From assembly GCA_900766195.1 (NCBI GenBank), contig CAAFUN010000019.1:1-51300 (forward strand): a stretch of DNA of 51,300 bases. The letters run 5' to 3'. How positions within the stretch are numbered: position 1 is the first letter of the stretch; the number at the start of each line of letters is the position of its first letter. The position numbers and the translations under genes are program-made. This DNA comes from an uncultured Bacteroides sp. (lineage in GTDB: Bacteria > Bacteroidota > Bacteroidia > Bacteroidales > Bacteroidaceae). Of this stretch, positions 26,651 through 35,387 are shown in pieces. The notes below the pieces were generated by a model. It ran no database searches. It was given only the letters and a program-made list of their open reading frames with translations, and was not told the origin of the DNA.

Positions 26651-29230
26651 TTATTCATAGTTTAATGATACACTAAGATTTCTCTGATTATTGACCTCTA
26701 CTTTAGATGGTATATAGCCTTTTTTCTTAAAGACTAATATATCATTTCCTGGAACTTCTATGCTATAATTCCCTTTGTTATCTGATTTCCCTACTTCTTT
26801 ATTTAAGAGTGTAGAATAGACTACAGCATCGTAGATAAGAGTAGCTTGAATATCACGTATTGTGCCTTTCACTTTTATACTTTGTCCTTTTTCTCGCTTA
26901 GCCTCTTTAATATTCAAATTAGTTGAGGATGAAGCTAAACTACCTACATTAATTGTATCTTTTAGTAAAATGTTATCAGAAGCATTACCTACCTGTATTT
27001 CAAAGTCTCCTGCTTCTATAAATTTATTATAATCATTATCTCTAATATAAAGTTCTGCTATCGGAAACTGCAAAACAACAGATTTCTTTTCTTTCGCTTT
27101 CAAGTCTATTTTTTTGAAAGCACGTAAAGATTTTACGGGGGTAACTACAGAACTAACCATATCTCTTACATACAGTTGAACAACTTCTTTTCCTTCTCTC
27201 TCGCCAGTGTTTTCCACGTCTACTTTTACTGTTACCAGATCAGTGTCTTTATAGTTCTTCTTTTCTACCTGAAGATTAGTCATATCAAACTGGGTATATG
27301 AAAGTCCATACCCAAAGTTCCACAAATTAGTAGGTGAAGAGAATACGTAGTCACGCCCTGGTTTTTCATATGAACCATGTCTCTTATAAAAGCCTTTGTC
27401 GCTAGGCAGATAGTTGTAGTAAGCCGGAAGATGTCCTACTGAACGGGGAAACGAGAATGTCAAGTGTCCAGAAGGATTAACATTACCAAATAAGATGTCT
27501 GCTATAGAAGCTCCAGCTTGCTCACCAGCATACCATTGCGTTATGATAGCAGGGATATTTTTCTGCTCCCATTCTATCGTAAATGGTTTCCCGGTAACAA
27601 GTACAAGTACTATAGGTTTGCCTGTTGCAAACACTGCTTTGATTAATTCGCTTTGTGCGCCAGTAAGATTAATATCGTGTAAATCGAATCCTTCGCCGGT
27701 AGTAGTACTTGAATAATCCCTTGCTAATGATGCGCTTGCACTACCACAAAAGATAATAGCAACATCACTCTTTTTGGTAGCTTCCACTGCTTCCGGTATC
27801 ATCTCTGTACTCAAGGACATCATGTCAGCACCTTGTGCATAATTGATGATTACATCACTTCCTAATAAGTTTTTTAAGCCTTGAAGCGGAGTTATACCAT
27901 CTTTATTCATTCTGCTCCATGTATAATCTCCAAATTGTACTTGATCTGCATTGGGACCTAATACAGCTATGGACTTAAGCTTATTTTTATTGAGAGGCAA
28001 TAGGTTGTTTTCGTTTTTTAAGAGGACTGTAGACTCATCCGCTATTTTACGTGAAAGCATAACGCTTTCCGGCGTATGCATTTTGCAGTTTGCATATTTT
28101 TCTCCATAAGGGTCTTCAAATAAACCTGCTTCAAATTTAGCTCTAAGTACTCTGGCTACAGCTGTATCCAATATTTTAACATCAAACTTACCTTCTTCTA
28201 TCAATGGTTTTAATGAGGGATAAGAGTCACTTGAGGCCTCTACATCTAGGCCTGCTGTAAGAGCTTGAATGGCACCTTCTTCTTTGTTTTTGGCTGTTTT
28301 ATGGAAGTATTCCAACATACCTATAGAACCCCAGTCAGAATAGACATAACCTTTAAATCCCCATTTATCACGCAAAATTTCTGTCATTAAATAATGTGAT
28401 GCCGAATTTGGAATATGGTTCCAAGAGTTATAACTAGACATAACAGCCATAATTTTGGTTTTCTTTATCACCATCTCAAATGGTTTTAGATATACGTCCA
28501 GCAAATCACGCACGCCACATTCCACTGAAGCTAAATTCAATCCTCCCAAAGGATTACCATGTGGACCAAAATGCTTCAACATAGGCGAAATCCCATTATC
28601 TATATATCCGTTTACTTCAGCTATAGCCATTAGCCCATTCATAAAAGGATCTTCCCCGTAGCTTTCTTCCACTCGGCCCCAACGTAGGTCACGGACAACA
28701 TCAATACAAGGAGCTAATACTTGATTTAAGTTTTGTACATGCAAGTCTCTCGTTGTCATAGCAGCTCTTTGATACGCAAAATCTGTATTGAAAGTACTCC
28801 CTAAGGCTATATTTTGCGGGAATATGGTAGATCCCTCATGTACCGAACCATGCAAAGACTCTCCTACTGTGAATACAGGGATACCTAAACGGGTGTTTTC
28901 TACCATATACTTTTGAATTGTACGCATACTCTCGCTTAAATTTTTGCCTGTCAATGGGAAGCCATCTACAAAACCGATAGAAATCCCGTTTTGTGTTTGT
29001 CCTTTTAGCTTCTCCATATCTAGTTCTTGCTCATTGAAGAGATACCAAGATGTTATATGCCTGATTTGAGCAATTTTGTCGTCAATGCTCATTCTACTTA
29101 GCAGGTCTCTTACGCGTTCTTCTGTAGAGAACTTTGCTTGTTTGTAGACCGGTATCGGTTTTTGCGCAGATGTGCTCAAAGCCATAAATCCACAAATAGT
29201 TGCAATTTTTGTCTTTAATGATATTTTCAT
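26651..29230 (-). CDS. Glycoside hydrolase family 3 with extra C-terminal domain
   Basis: The 859-residue exported enzyme (signal peptide ending STSAQ, about residue 22) is a beta-glucosidase/xylosidase-type GH3. The TIM-barrel carries KH at 219-220 and the nucleophile D299 in VYSDWGS. The alpha/beta sandwich domain carries the likely acid/base E513 in TGEGFDL, and an FnIII-like domain (about 650-762) follows, as usual. Unusually, another 90 residues (about 770-859) resemble a carboxypeptidase-regulatory-like beta sandwich (IKVKGTIRD... GKSDNKGNYSIEVPGNDILVFKKKGYIPSKVEV), the fold found at SusC N-termini. The gene is last in its operon, 39 nt after the M60 gene. The sugar specificity cannot be read. 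Confidence 0.92.
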   Translation of the reverse strand: MKISLKTKIATICGFMALSTSAQKPIPVYKQAKFSTEERVRDLLSRMSIDDKIAQIRHITSWYLFNEQELDMEKLKGQTQNGISIGFVDGFPLTGKNLSESMRTIQKYMVENTRLGIPVFTVGESLHGSVHEGSTIFPQNIALGSTFNTDFAYQRAAMTTRDLHVQNLNQVLAPCIDVVRDLRWGRVEESYGEDPFMNGLMAIAEVNGYIDNGISPMLKHFGPHGNPLGGLNLASVECGVRDLLDVYLKPFEMVIKKTKIMAVMSSYNSWNHIPNSASHYLMTEILRDKWGFKGYVYSDWGSIGMLEYFHKTAKNKEEGAIQALTAGLDVEASSDSYPSLKPLIEEGKFDVKILDTAVARVLRAKFEAGLFEDPYGEKYANCKMHTPESVMLSRKIADESTVLLKNENNLLPLNKNKLKSIAVLGPNADQVQFGDYTWSRMNKDGITPLQGLKNLLGSDVIINYAQGADMMSLSTEMIPEAVEATKKSDVAIIFCGSASASLARDYSSTTTGEGFDLHDINLTGAQSELIKAVFATGKPIVLVLVTGKPFTIEWEQKNIPAIITQWYAGEQAGASIADILFGNVNPSGHLTFSFPRSVGHLPAYYNYLPSDKGFYKRHGSYEKPGRDYVFSSPTNLWNFGYGLSYTQFDMTNLQVEKKNYKDTDLVTVKVDVENTGEREGKEVVQLYVRDMVSSVVTPVKSLRAFKKIDLKAKEKKSVVLQFPIAELYIRDNDYNKFIEAGDFEIQVGNASDNILLKDTINVGSLASSSTNLNIKEAKREKGQSIKVKGTIRDIQATLIYDAVVYSTLLNKEVGKSDNKGNYSIEVPGNDILVFKKKGYIPSKVEVNNQRNLSVSLNYE

Positions 29231-29269
29231 ATTTCTTTATTTAGAATTAAATTTTAAAAAAGCTTTATT

Positions 29270-31105
29270 TTACAACTTATAAATAGTCTTTCTTGTGCCA
29301 TCCCATGCAACCGCCTCTACTCGCGTTGAACCTTCAGGGAAGCGTACTAATGTTGATGTGTTTTCGTGAGAACCAGCACCACCAAATGCAATTTTTATAA
29401 TTTGATCTCCTTTATAAGTTTCAAAAGCTACTACATTCTGCCATATTGAGTGGTTGATGGTCAATGTGTTTTCTCCTTTTGTAATGCCTTTGTTCAACTC
29501 TCCTTTTATGGGTAATTTGTTTTTGTAATAATTAACGCTGTTAGCTGTTATATAATGCATAACAGGAGTCGTAGCTTTTTTGTATTTCGAGGCATACCTT
29601 TTAACTTCTGTAATATCTTTGTCTGTAATCGTCATTTGCGAGCAAGTATAGTCATCTACCCACAAGTCGATAGGGCTCAGCATCCCTGATATTTCAAAAA
29701 AATCTGTCAAATCTGTTTGCGCTGCGTCACATGCTTGTTTTATAAAGTTTAGCTGGGCCTCAGCCGCATCTTTGGGCTCTCTTTCATTGTCGATAGCCTT
29801 AATGTATATATTAGCATAAAAGTCTGGTTTATACCAATCATTTCCTTTTCCAGCCACCGCATAATATAGTTGCAACTGCCATAATGGTACTAGCTTTACA
29901 AAATGGTCGCCACCCCAATCTCTTTTATTTTTACGATCCCATCTATCAGGACCAGGCTGAGTCAGCCATTGATATTTTTTGATGAAGGCACTCTCCATAT
30001 ATGAGGTGATCCGACCGCCTATTATTTCTCCATCATAATCTTTTTTCTTTTCTTTTTCCAGCATTGGATCTGTCGGATTAAAGAGATACTTAGTCCATGA
30101 TGAAAATATATTATTGGTAACTTCTGCTGTTCCAGTCCACCTCATCCATGGTCGGACTTGATTGACATGCCCAAACTCATGTGCTACTGCCCATGGTTCA
30201 GATTTTAACTTTTTCACATCGGCTACCCATTGCATTGTTTCATCATGAAAGGCTGCTCCCAAGTCGTCTGCATGCATATATCCTTGCCATATTACACGAC
30301 CTAGAATATGATTTTTTGGCACTCTATTATATTTGTTCAAACCCATAATATCATGTTGAATAGTCATTATGCTATCGTATGTAGCTATCAGTTCTACACC
30401 ATTATTGGGGCTAAAGTTCTTTAGAGACTCTTTTGAGTAGATCAACTGAACTCTCTCGCCCATTATGTCGAGGACTGTGCTTCCTTCGTTATCTAATAAG
30501 TTTTTCCAGTCTTCATTTGAATGCTTCGTTACATCAAAATACCCATTAACTTTACCTCCTAAAATATGAATTTTCACACCTTCTATTTTAGCACTTCTAT
30601 TGTCTGAAAAATAAGTGATATATCCATTCCCGCTATTTGTAGGAGTGATAATGTTTATTCCTCTTTCTAGTTTGTAAGTCGAGTCACCTCCTTCTTTCCC
30701 AAAGTCGGTAATTCTGATTTTTACACTATCTGAATAATTCCCTACAATAAGTGCAACTTCTTCTCCTTTAGTGAAAAAAATGCCGGTAGGATTTTCGAAT
30801 TGTGAGTAAGTACCGGTCTTTAATTCTTTGGACAAAGTAAAAGGACTTAAATAATTTTTGTAATTCTGTACTCTGTATTCGAAGGCATAGTCTCCATTTA
30901 GCATTTCTTGCAAAGCTTTGCGTATCATGGGACTTTGAACTTTATGAATAGTCTTAGCATTTGCTTTTGATGATAAACTGGAGTACAATTCATCTGTAAA
31001 GAGTCGCTTATTGTTGACTAAATCTTGCTTAATATCTTGGCCGAAAATAGCTAGGCTAAAAAAGATTAAGCTTAAGCTTAAAAGTATTTTTAATTTAGTA
31101 TTCAT
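29270..31105 (-). CDS. M60-like (enhancin/mucinase-type) metallopeptidase
   Basis: The 611-residue exported protein (signal peptide MNTKLKILLSLSLIFFSLAIFGQ) carries the gluzincin motif of the M60-like family: H309-E310-F-G-H313 for zinc binding and catalysis, plus the downstream glutamate ligand E328 (TAEVTNN), 14 residues after the second His. The N-terminal part (about 70-200) has the beta-sandwich text typical before M60 domains (YSQFENPTGIFFTKGEEVALIVG). M60-like peptidases of gut Bacteroides and of viruses cleave mucin-type glycoproteins. It lies between two GH3 genes (22 nt and 39 nt gaps) in a SusCD locus, so a glycoprotein substrate is likely; that is inference. The C-terminal 100 residues look like a beta domain of unknown binding role. 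Confidence 0.9.
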   Translation of the reverse strand: MNTKLKILLSLSLIFFSLAIFGQDIKQDLVNNKRLFTDELYSSLSSKANAKTIHKVQSPMIRKALQEMLNGDYAFEYRVQNYKNYLSPFTLSKELKTGTYSQFENPTGIFFTKGEEVALIVGNYSDSVKIRITDFGKEGGDSTYKLERGINIITPTNSGNGYITYFSDNRSAKIEGVKIHILGGKVNGYFDVTKHSNEDWKNLLDNEGSTVLDIMGERVQLIYSKESLKNFSPNNGVELIATYDSIMTIQHDIMGLNKYNRVPKNHILGRVIWQGYMHADDLGAAFHDETMQWVADVKKLKSEPWAVAHEFGHVNQVRPWMRWTGTAEVTNNIFSSWTKYLFNPTDPMLEKEKKKDYDGEIIGGRITSYMESAFIKKYQWLTQPGPDRWDRKNKRDWGGDHFVKLVPLWQLQLYYAVAGKGNDWYKPDFYANIYIKAIDNEREPKDAAEAQLNFIKQACDAAQTDLTDFFEISGMLSPIDLWVDDYTCSQMTITDKDITEVKRYASKYKKATTPVMHYITANSVNYYKNKLPIKGELNKGITKGENTLTINHSIWQNVVAFETYKGDQIIKIAFGGAGSHENTSTLVRFPEGSTRVEAVAWDGTRKTIYKL

Positions 31106-31127
31106 TTTGTTATTCTTGTTTTATATT

Positions 31128-33446
31128 TTAAAAGACTAACTTTATAACATGTTTTATATCGTCCGAAGCACTTCCTATCTTGAGATTGAATTTACCTGGT
31201 TCAACAACATATTTCATGTCTTGATTCCAAAGTCCGAACTCCTTAAATGGAATAGTGATGGTAACACTTTTAGTTTCGCTAGGTTCTAGCCATATTTTGT
31301 TAAAACCTTTAAGCAAATGTATAGGTGTAACAACACTGGAAACTTCATCATTGACAAAGCACATAACTGTTTCGTAACCTGCTTTTTGACCAGAGTTTGT
31401 TACATCTACAGTAACTATAACATCTTTATCTTTTTCCATAGAGGTGCTGTTAACTCTAGGATTAGTATAGTCGAAAGTGGTGTAACTTAACCCGTGTCCA
31501 AAAGCGAATGCCGGTTTGTCGTCAGCACGACTTGATCCTAAACCATAGCCCGTTTTGTAACGTGATGCTGTTTGATAATAATACAATGGTATTTGTCCTG
31601 CTGATTGAGGGACAGTTACTGGCAGTTTACCGGAAGGATTGATATCACCGAAAAGAATTTCAGCCAATGCCTTTCCTCCAAACATGCCTGGCTCAAAAAT
31701 ATCTATAATAGTCGGAATATTTTTAGTCACCCATGTATTATTTATAGGATTACCATTTATAAGTACTACAATCACTGGAATACCAGTAGCTGCTATTTCA
31801 CGAATCAACTCTTCTTGTCGGCCATAAAAATCAATCGATGGGCGATCTGCCGATTCTCCATATGTGCGATATCCCCAATCGGTTCGATTTCCATATCCTC
31901 CTACTGCTACGATTGCCAAATCACAATCTTTAGCTTTATTAGCTGCATCTTGAATGGCGTAATCATTAAGTTCTCCTCCATCTTCAAGATTTTTTAATTG
32001 AGTAGTAGGGTCGGTCGTATTTACTACAACGTTTGATTTTTTTGCTTTCAAGCGTCCACTATAACTAAATACAACTTCTGTGTTTGTACCTACATAATCT
32101 TGTATCCCTTGTAGTACGGTAGTTACATGACCAGCAGGTTGAGTAAAACTCCAGTCGCCAAGGAGTGCCTGATTATTGGCATTAGGACCTGTTACTAATA
32201 TCTTTTTATACTTTTTTTTGTCTAATGGTAAAAGGTTCCCACTGTTTTTTAGCAATATAATAGATTGGCGTGCAGCGTCCAATGCTAGTTGTTTTGATTC
32301 TTTGTGAGAGTAATCTTCATTTTGCTTTTTCTCGTCTACATATCTGTTTTCAAAAAGTCCAAGATTAAATTTCACTGTCAAAATTCTAGCTACTGCGTCG
32401 TTTATTGTTTCTTCTGAAATTTTTCCTTCTTTTACTAGTTGCATCATGGGAGTAATGAATTGTCCAATGCTATCAGAATTCATATGCATATCTATTCCTG
32501 CATTGATCCCTTGTTTTAGTGCATCTTTTTGATTTTCGGCTGTATGATGCATCGTAAAGAGATTTTCTAGATCACCCATGTCTGTTATATAGAAACCGTT
32601 AAAACCATATTCCTTGCGTACTATATCTTCTAGCAACCATTTATTGGTATGACAGGGAATGCCATTGACATCATTATGTCCGGGCATAATTGTATAAATT
32701 CCTTCCTCTATGGCAGCTTGATATGGAGGCATGAAGTAGCTGCGAAGCATACGCTCAGATATTTCTGCATTGGCATGATTGATTCCTCCTACTGACGCTC
32801 CTCCGCCAACCATGTGTTTTGCACAAGCTGCAAGTCGTAGTTGTGGATCATCATAGTTTTGCATTGCTTTTACTGCTTCTCTTACCAAAGTAGATGAAAG
32901 AAAAGGATCTTCACCATATGTTTCACCTGTACGACCCCATCTAGCGTCATGCACAATATCTACACTTGGAGCAAATGTCCAATGCACTCCATTGGAACGA
33001 ACTTCTTGAGCTGTCACTTTGTAAGTTTTGTGCAATAGATAGGGATTGAATGTTGCCGCCATAGAAATGGAAGTTGGAAAGATAGTTCGTCGTGGCGACA
33101 TAGCATTTCCATGCGCTGCATCTGTACCCATCAAGAAAGGTATTTTTAAGCGAGTCTTTTCTGATAGTTTTTGAATTTCGTTGACTTCTTTTGCCGTTGC
33201 CACAGGTATAATCCATGCTCCAATGCCAATTCTTATTAATTCTTTACTATTCTTGTAGGCATCTAAACTCCAAGTTGCAAACATATCCATTTGTCCAATT
33301 TTCTCTTCTAAGGTCATTTGAGATATTAAGTTTGAAACCCTATCTTTTGTTGGCAATTTAGGATTTTTATAATCATTCTTTTGTTGTGCTACTGCTATAT
33401 TGGTAGAAAGAATGAGTATAGTTAATAATATTCTTATTTTTTTCAT
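31128..33446 (-). CDS. Glycoside hydrolase family 3 beta-glycosidase
   Basis: The 772-residue enzyme has a signal peptide (MKKIRILLTILILSTNIAVAQ) and the full three-domain GH3 layout. The TIM barrel carries KH at 210-211 and the nucleophile D289 in YITDMGDL. The sandwich domain carries the likely acid/base E531 in YGESADR, and an FnIII-like C-terminal domain ends at residue 772. The TDMGDL nucleophile text differs from the more usual SDW of the other GH3 in the cluster, so the two probably differ in specificity. It is the first enzyme gene after the SusC/SusD pair, separated from susD by 198 bp holding a strong terminator hairpin. Confidence 0.93.
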   Translation of the reverse strand: MKKIRILLTILILSTNIAVAQQKNDYKNPKLPTKDRVSNLISQMTLEEKIGQMDMFATWSLDAYKNSKELIRIGIGAWIIPVATAKEVNEIQKLSEKTRLKIPFLMGTDAAHGNAMSPRRTIFPTSISMAATFNPYLLHKTYKVTAQEVRSNGVHWTFAPSVDIVHDARWGRTGETYGEDPFLSSTLVREAVKAMQNYDDPQLRLAACAKHMVGGGASVGGINHANAEISERMLRSYFMPPYQAAIEEGIYTIMPGHNDVNGIPCHTNKWLLEDIVRKEYGFNGFYITDMGDLENLFTMHHTAENQKDALKQGINAGIDMHMNSDSIGQFITPMMQLVKEGKISEETINDAVARILTVKFNLGLFENRYVDEKKQNEDYSHKESKQLALDAARQSIILLKNSGNLLPLDKKKYKKILVTGPNANNQALLGDWSFTQPAGHVTTVLQGIQDYVGTNTEVVFSYSGRLKAKKSNVVVNTTDPTTQLKNLEDGGELNDYAIQDAANKAKDCDLAIVAVGGYGNRTDWGYRTYGESADRPSIDFYGRQEELIREIAATGIPVIVVLINGNPINNTWVTKNIPTIIDIFEPGMFGGKALAEILFGDINPSGKLPVTVPQSAGQIPLYYYQTASRYKTGYGLGSSRADDKPAFAFGHGLSYTTFDYTNPRVNSTSMEKDKDVIVTVDVTNSGQKAGYETVMCFVNDEVSSVVTPIHLLKGFNKIWLEPSETKSVTITIPFKEFGLWNQDMKYVVEPGKFNLKIGSASDDIKHVIKLVF

Positions 33447-33535
33447 TATTAATATACTTTTTGCAGCTCTTTATTATAAATCGCTTCTTAAGTAAAAAGA
33501 GTTATATACTTTAGATTATATATGATTAACAAAAA

Positions 33536-33574
33536 TATAAGGCATCATTCTATTAACCTGAGTGATGCCTTATA
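33536..33574 (-). terminator. Internal terminator/attenuator between susD and GH3
   Basis: TATAAGGCATCA (33536-33547) and TGATGCCTTATA (33563-33574) form a perfect 12-bp stem with a 15-nt loop. On the minus strand it is followed directly by TTTTTG, a classical intrinsic terminator. Because it sits inside the locus, susCD should be made in excess over the enzymes, or a separate promoter drives the enzymes. Confidence 0.9.
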
Positions 33575-33644
33575 AATAAACTCTTTATAACAAATACAGC
33601 TTTTGTTATAAAGCTAAATAAGACTTGTATTAATCACTTCTATA

Positions 33645-35369
33645 TCAGTCCCATCCAGAATTTTGTGTTAAGGCTGTATTTAAGTCTCTTTCGCTTTGCG
33701 GAATAGGGAATAAATAGTTTCTAGCCGGATTAAAGTATCGTTGTTCTACAAGTCTACGTTTTACTCCATCGACCATGACTGTCGGATCTGCATAACCCGG
33801 AGCTTTTTCGTCTACTTGTTCCATTTTTGCTCCATACATCGGACCTACCAAGCCTACACCATATTTAACTGTATTAAGTTCTGCTTGTTTCCATCTTATT
33901 ATATCGAAATAACGCAGTCCTTCATTAGCAAGTTCAATACGTCGCTCATTTCTTACTAAGTTAATTAGGTTTTCTTTTGTAGTATAGTTTTCTCTATTAA
34001 CTTTACCTGCTCCACATCTATCACGCAGCTGATCGATAAGATTGCAAATATCCCCCGCAGATGCTGCCCCTTTCAGTTCGGCTAAAGCCTCTGCCTCCAT
34101 AAGCAAAATATCCGCATATCTAAATATAATAATATCATTTGTGCAATCCCATGGATCTGTCATTGCATATACTGAATAATCAATATATTTATTCCAAATA
34201 TAACCAGTTCTAGTAGGTTCAGCTGCATTGTACAGTGTTAGGGCTATAAGAGTTGTTTTATCTTCAGGGTCAAATCGAGTTGTTTTAACTGTTTTAGTAG
34301 TTGCATCTAGGTACTTCATATTACCCGTTGGATAAATAATAGTTTGGTAGAAGCGAGGGTCTCTGTTTTTATATGGGTTCTGAGGATCATAAGTGGAACC
34401 TGCTTCATGAATTAATCTGCCATCTGCCATAGGGTAGGCATCAACCAATGATCCTGAAGGAAATATAGCACAATAAACATCTCCACCTGACATTCCTTTC
34501 AAAAACATTGCTCCATTCCCAGCATGACCAGCAGATAAATCTCCAACACGAGGCATTCTGATGCGCGAAAAAATAATCTCAGGACTCGTTTCAGCTTTTC
34601 CTGAAAACAAATCTTCATACGGTGTATCTCCTGCTGTGTGTAAATAGTATCCTCCACCTTTAAGTTCTTGCACTACTTTTAATACGTTTGCATAATCATT
34701 TTGGTATAAGAATGTTCTCGCTTTTATTGCCAGACATGTCTCCCAATTAACTCTCCCTCTGCGATCACCAGATTTAGGAACATTTTTTAGTACACTTGCA
34801 GCTAAATCAGCTTGTTCAAAGATAAAAGACAAAACTTCTTCCTTTTTATTTCGGGGTGTTTTTTTACTTTCAACCACAGTTAGGCGTTTTGTAATTAAAG
34901 GGACATCACCAAAGTAAGTTACAAGAACACTATAGTCATAAGCTAATATTGCGCGTATCTCCGCTATTGTTATTTCTTTATTTTTAGGATCACTATAAGG
35001 AACCTTGTCTATGTTTTCTAAAATGAACCAAGATTTTCTAATACTTGCATAAGCACTACTCCAAACGCCAGACGGCTTACTGCCGGCTTCTCCACCCGGC
35101 GAGATAGAACCGTCAGCTACTTGTTTTTGTCCGCCCCACCAAGCATGCTCTAGGCGGGCATTATCAGACATCGCTTCATCCCAAAAGATACCCGAACTAG
35201 GGAAAGTATCATCGTATAAATTAATCATTAATTTTGTGACATCTCCTTCTGAATTCCAAAATGTGCCTTCAGTTGTTTCATCATGTGGAGAAGAGTCTAA
35301 AAAACTATCACATGCTGTAACGCTAATAAATATGATGATAGCTGTTATTATATAAGATATTTTTTTCAT
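33645..35369 (-). CDS. SusD/RagB-family glycan-binding lipoprotein
   Basis: The 574-residue surface lipoprotein (signal MKKISYIITAIIIFISVTAC, Cys 20) sits on the SusC barrel as a ligand-binding lid. SusD-type text is clear: CDSFLDSSPHDETTEGTFWNSEGD at the start, TPR-helical regions (AEIRAILAYDYSVLVTYFGDVPLIT), and the family's C-terminal ELANEGLRYFDIIRWKQ with RNYLFPIPQSERDLN. It is translated 18 nt after its SusC partner. Its ligand cannot be read from sequence. Confidence 0.95.
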   Translation of the reverse strand: MKKISYIITAIIIFISVTACDSFLDSSPHDETTEGTFWNSEGDVTKLMINLYDDTFPSSGIFWDEAMSDNARLEHAWWGGQKQVADGSISPGGEAGSKPSGVWSSAYASIRKSWFILENIDKVPYSDPKNKEITIAEIRAILAYDYSVLVTYFGDVPLITKRLTVVESKKTPRNKKEEVLSFIFEQADLAASVLKNVPKSGDRRGRVNWETCLAIKARTFLYQNDYANVLKVVQELKGGGYYLHTAGDTPYEDLFSGKAETSPEIIFSRIRMPRVGDLSAGHAGNGAMFLKGMSGGDVYCAIFPSGSLVDAYPMADGRLIHEAGSTYDPQNPYKNRDPRFYQTIIYPTGNMKYLDATTKTVKTTRFDPEDKTTLIALTLYNAAEPTRTGYIWNKYIDYSVYAMTDPWDCTNDIIIFRYADILLMEAEALAELKGAASAGDICNLIDQLRDRCGAGKVNRENYTTKENLINLVRNERRIELANEGLRYFDIIRWKQAELNTVKYGVGLVGPMYGAKMEQVDEKAPGYADPTVMVDGVKRRLVEQRYFNPARNYLFPIPQSERDLNTALTQNSGWD

Positions 35370-35387
35370 TGTAATTAGTCTTTTTAG

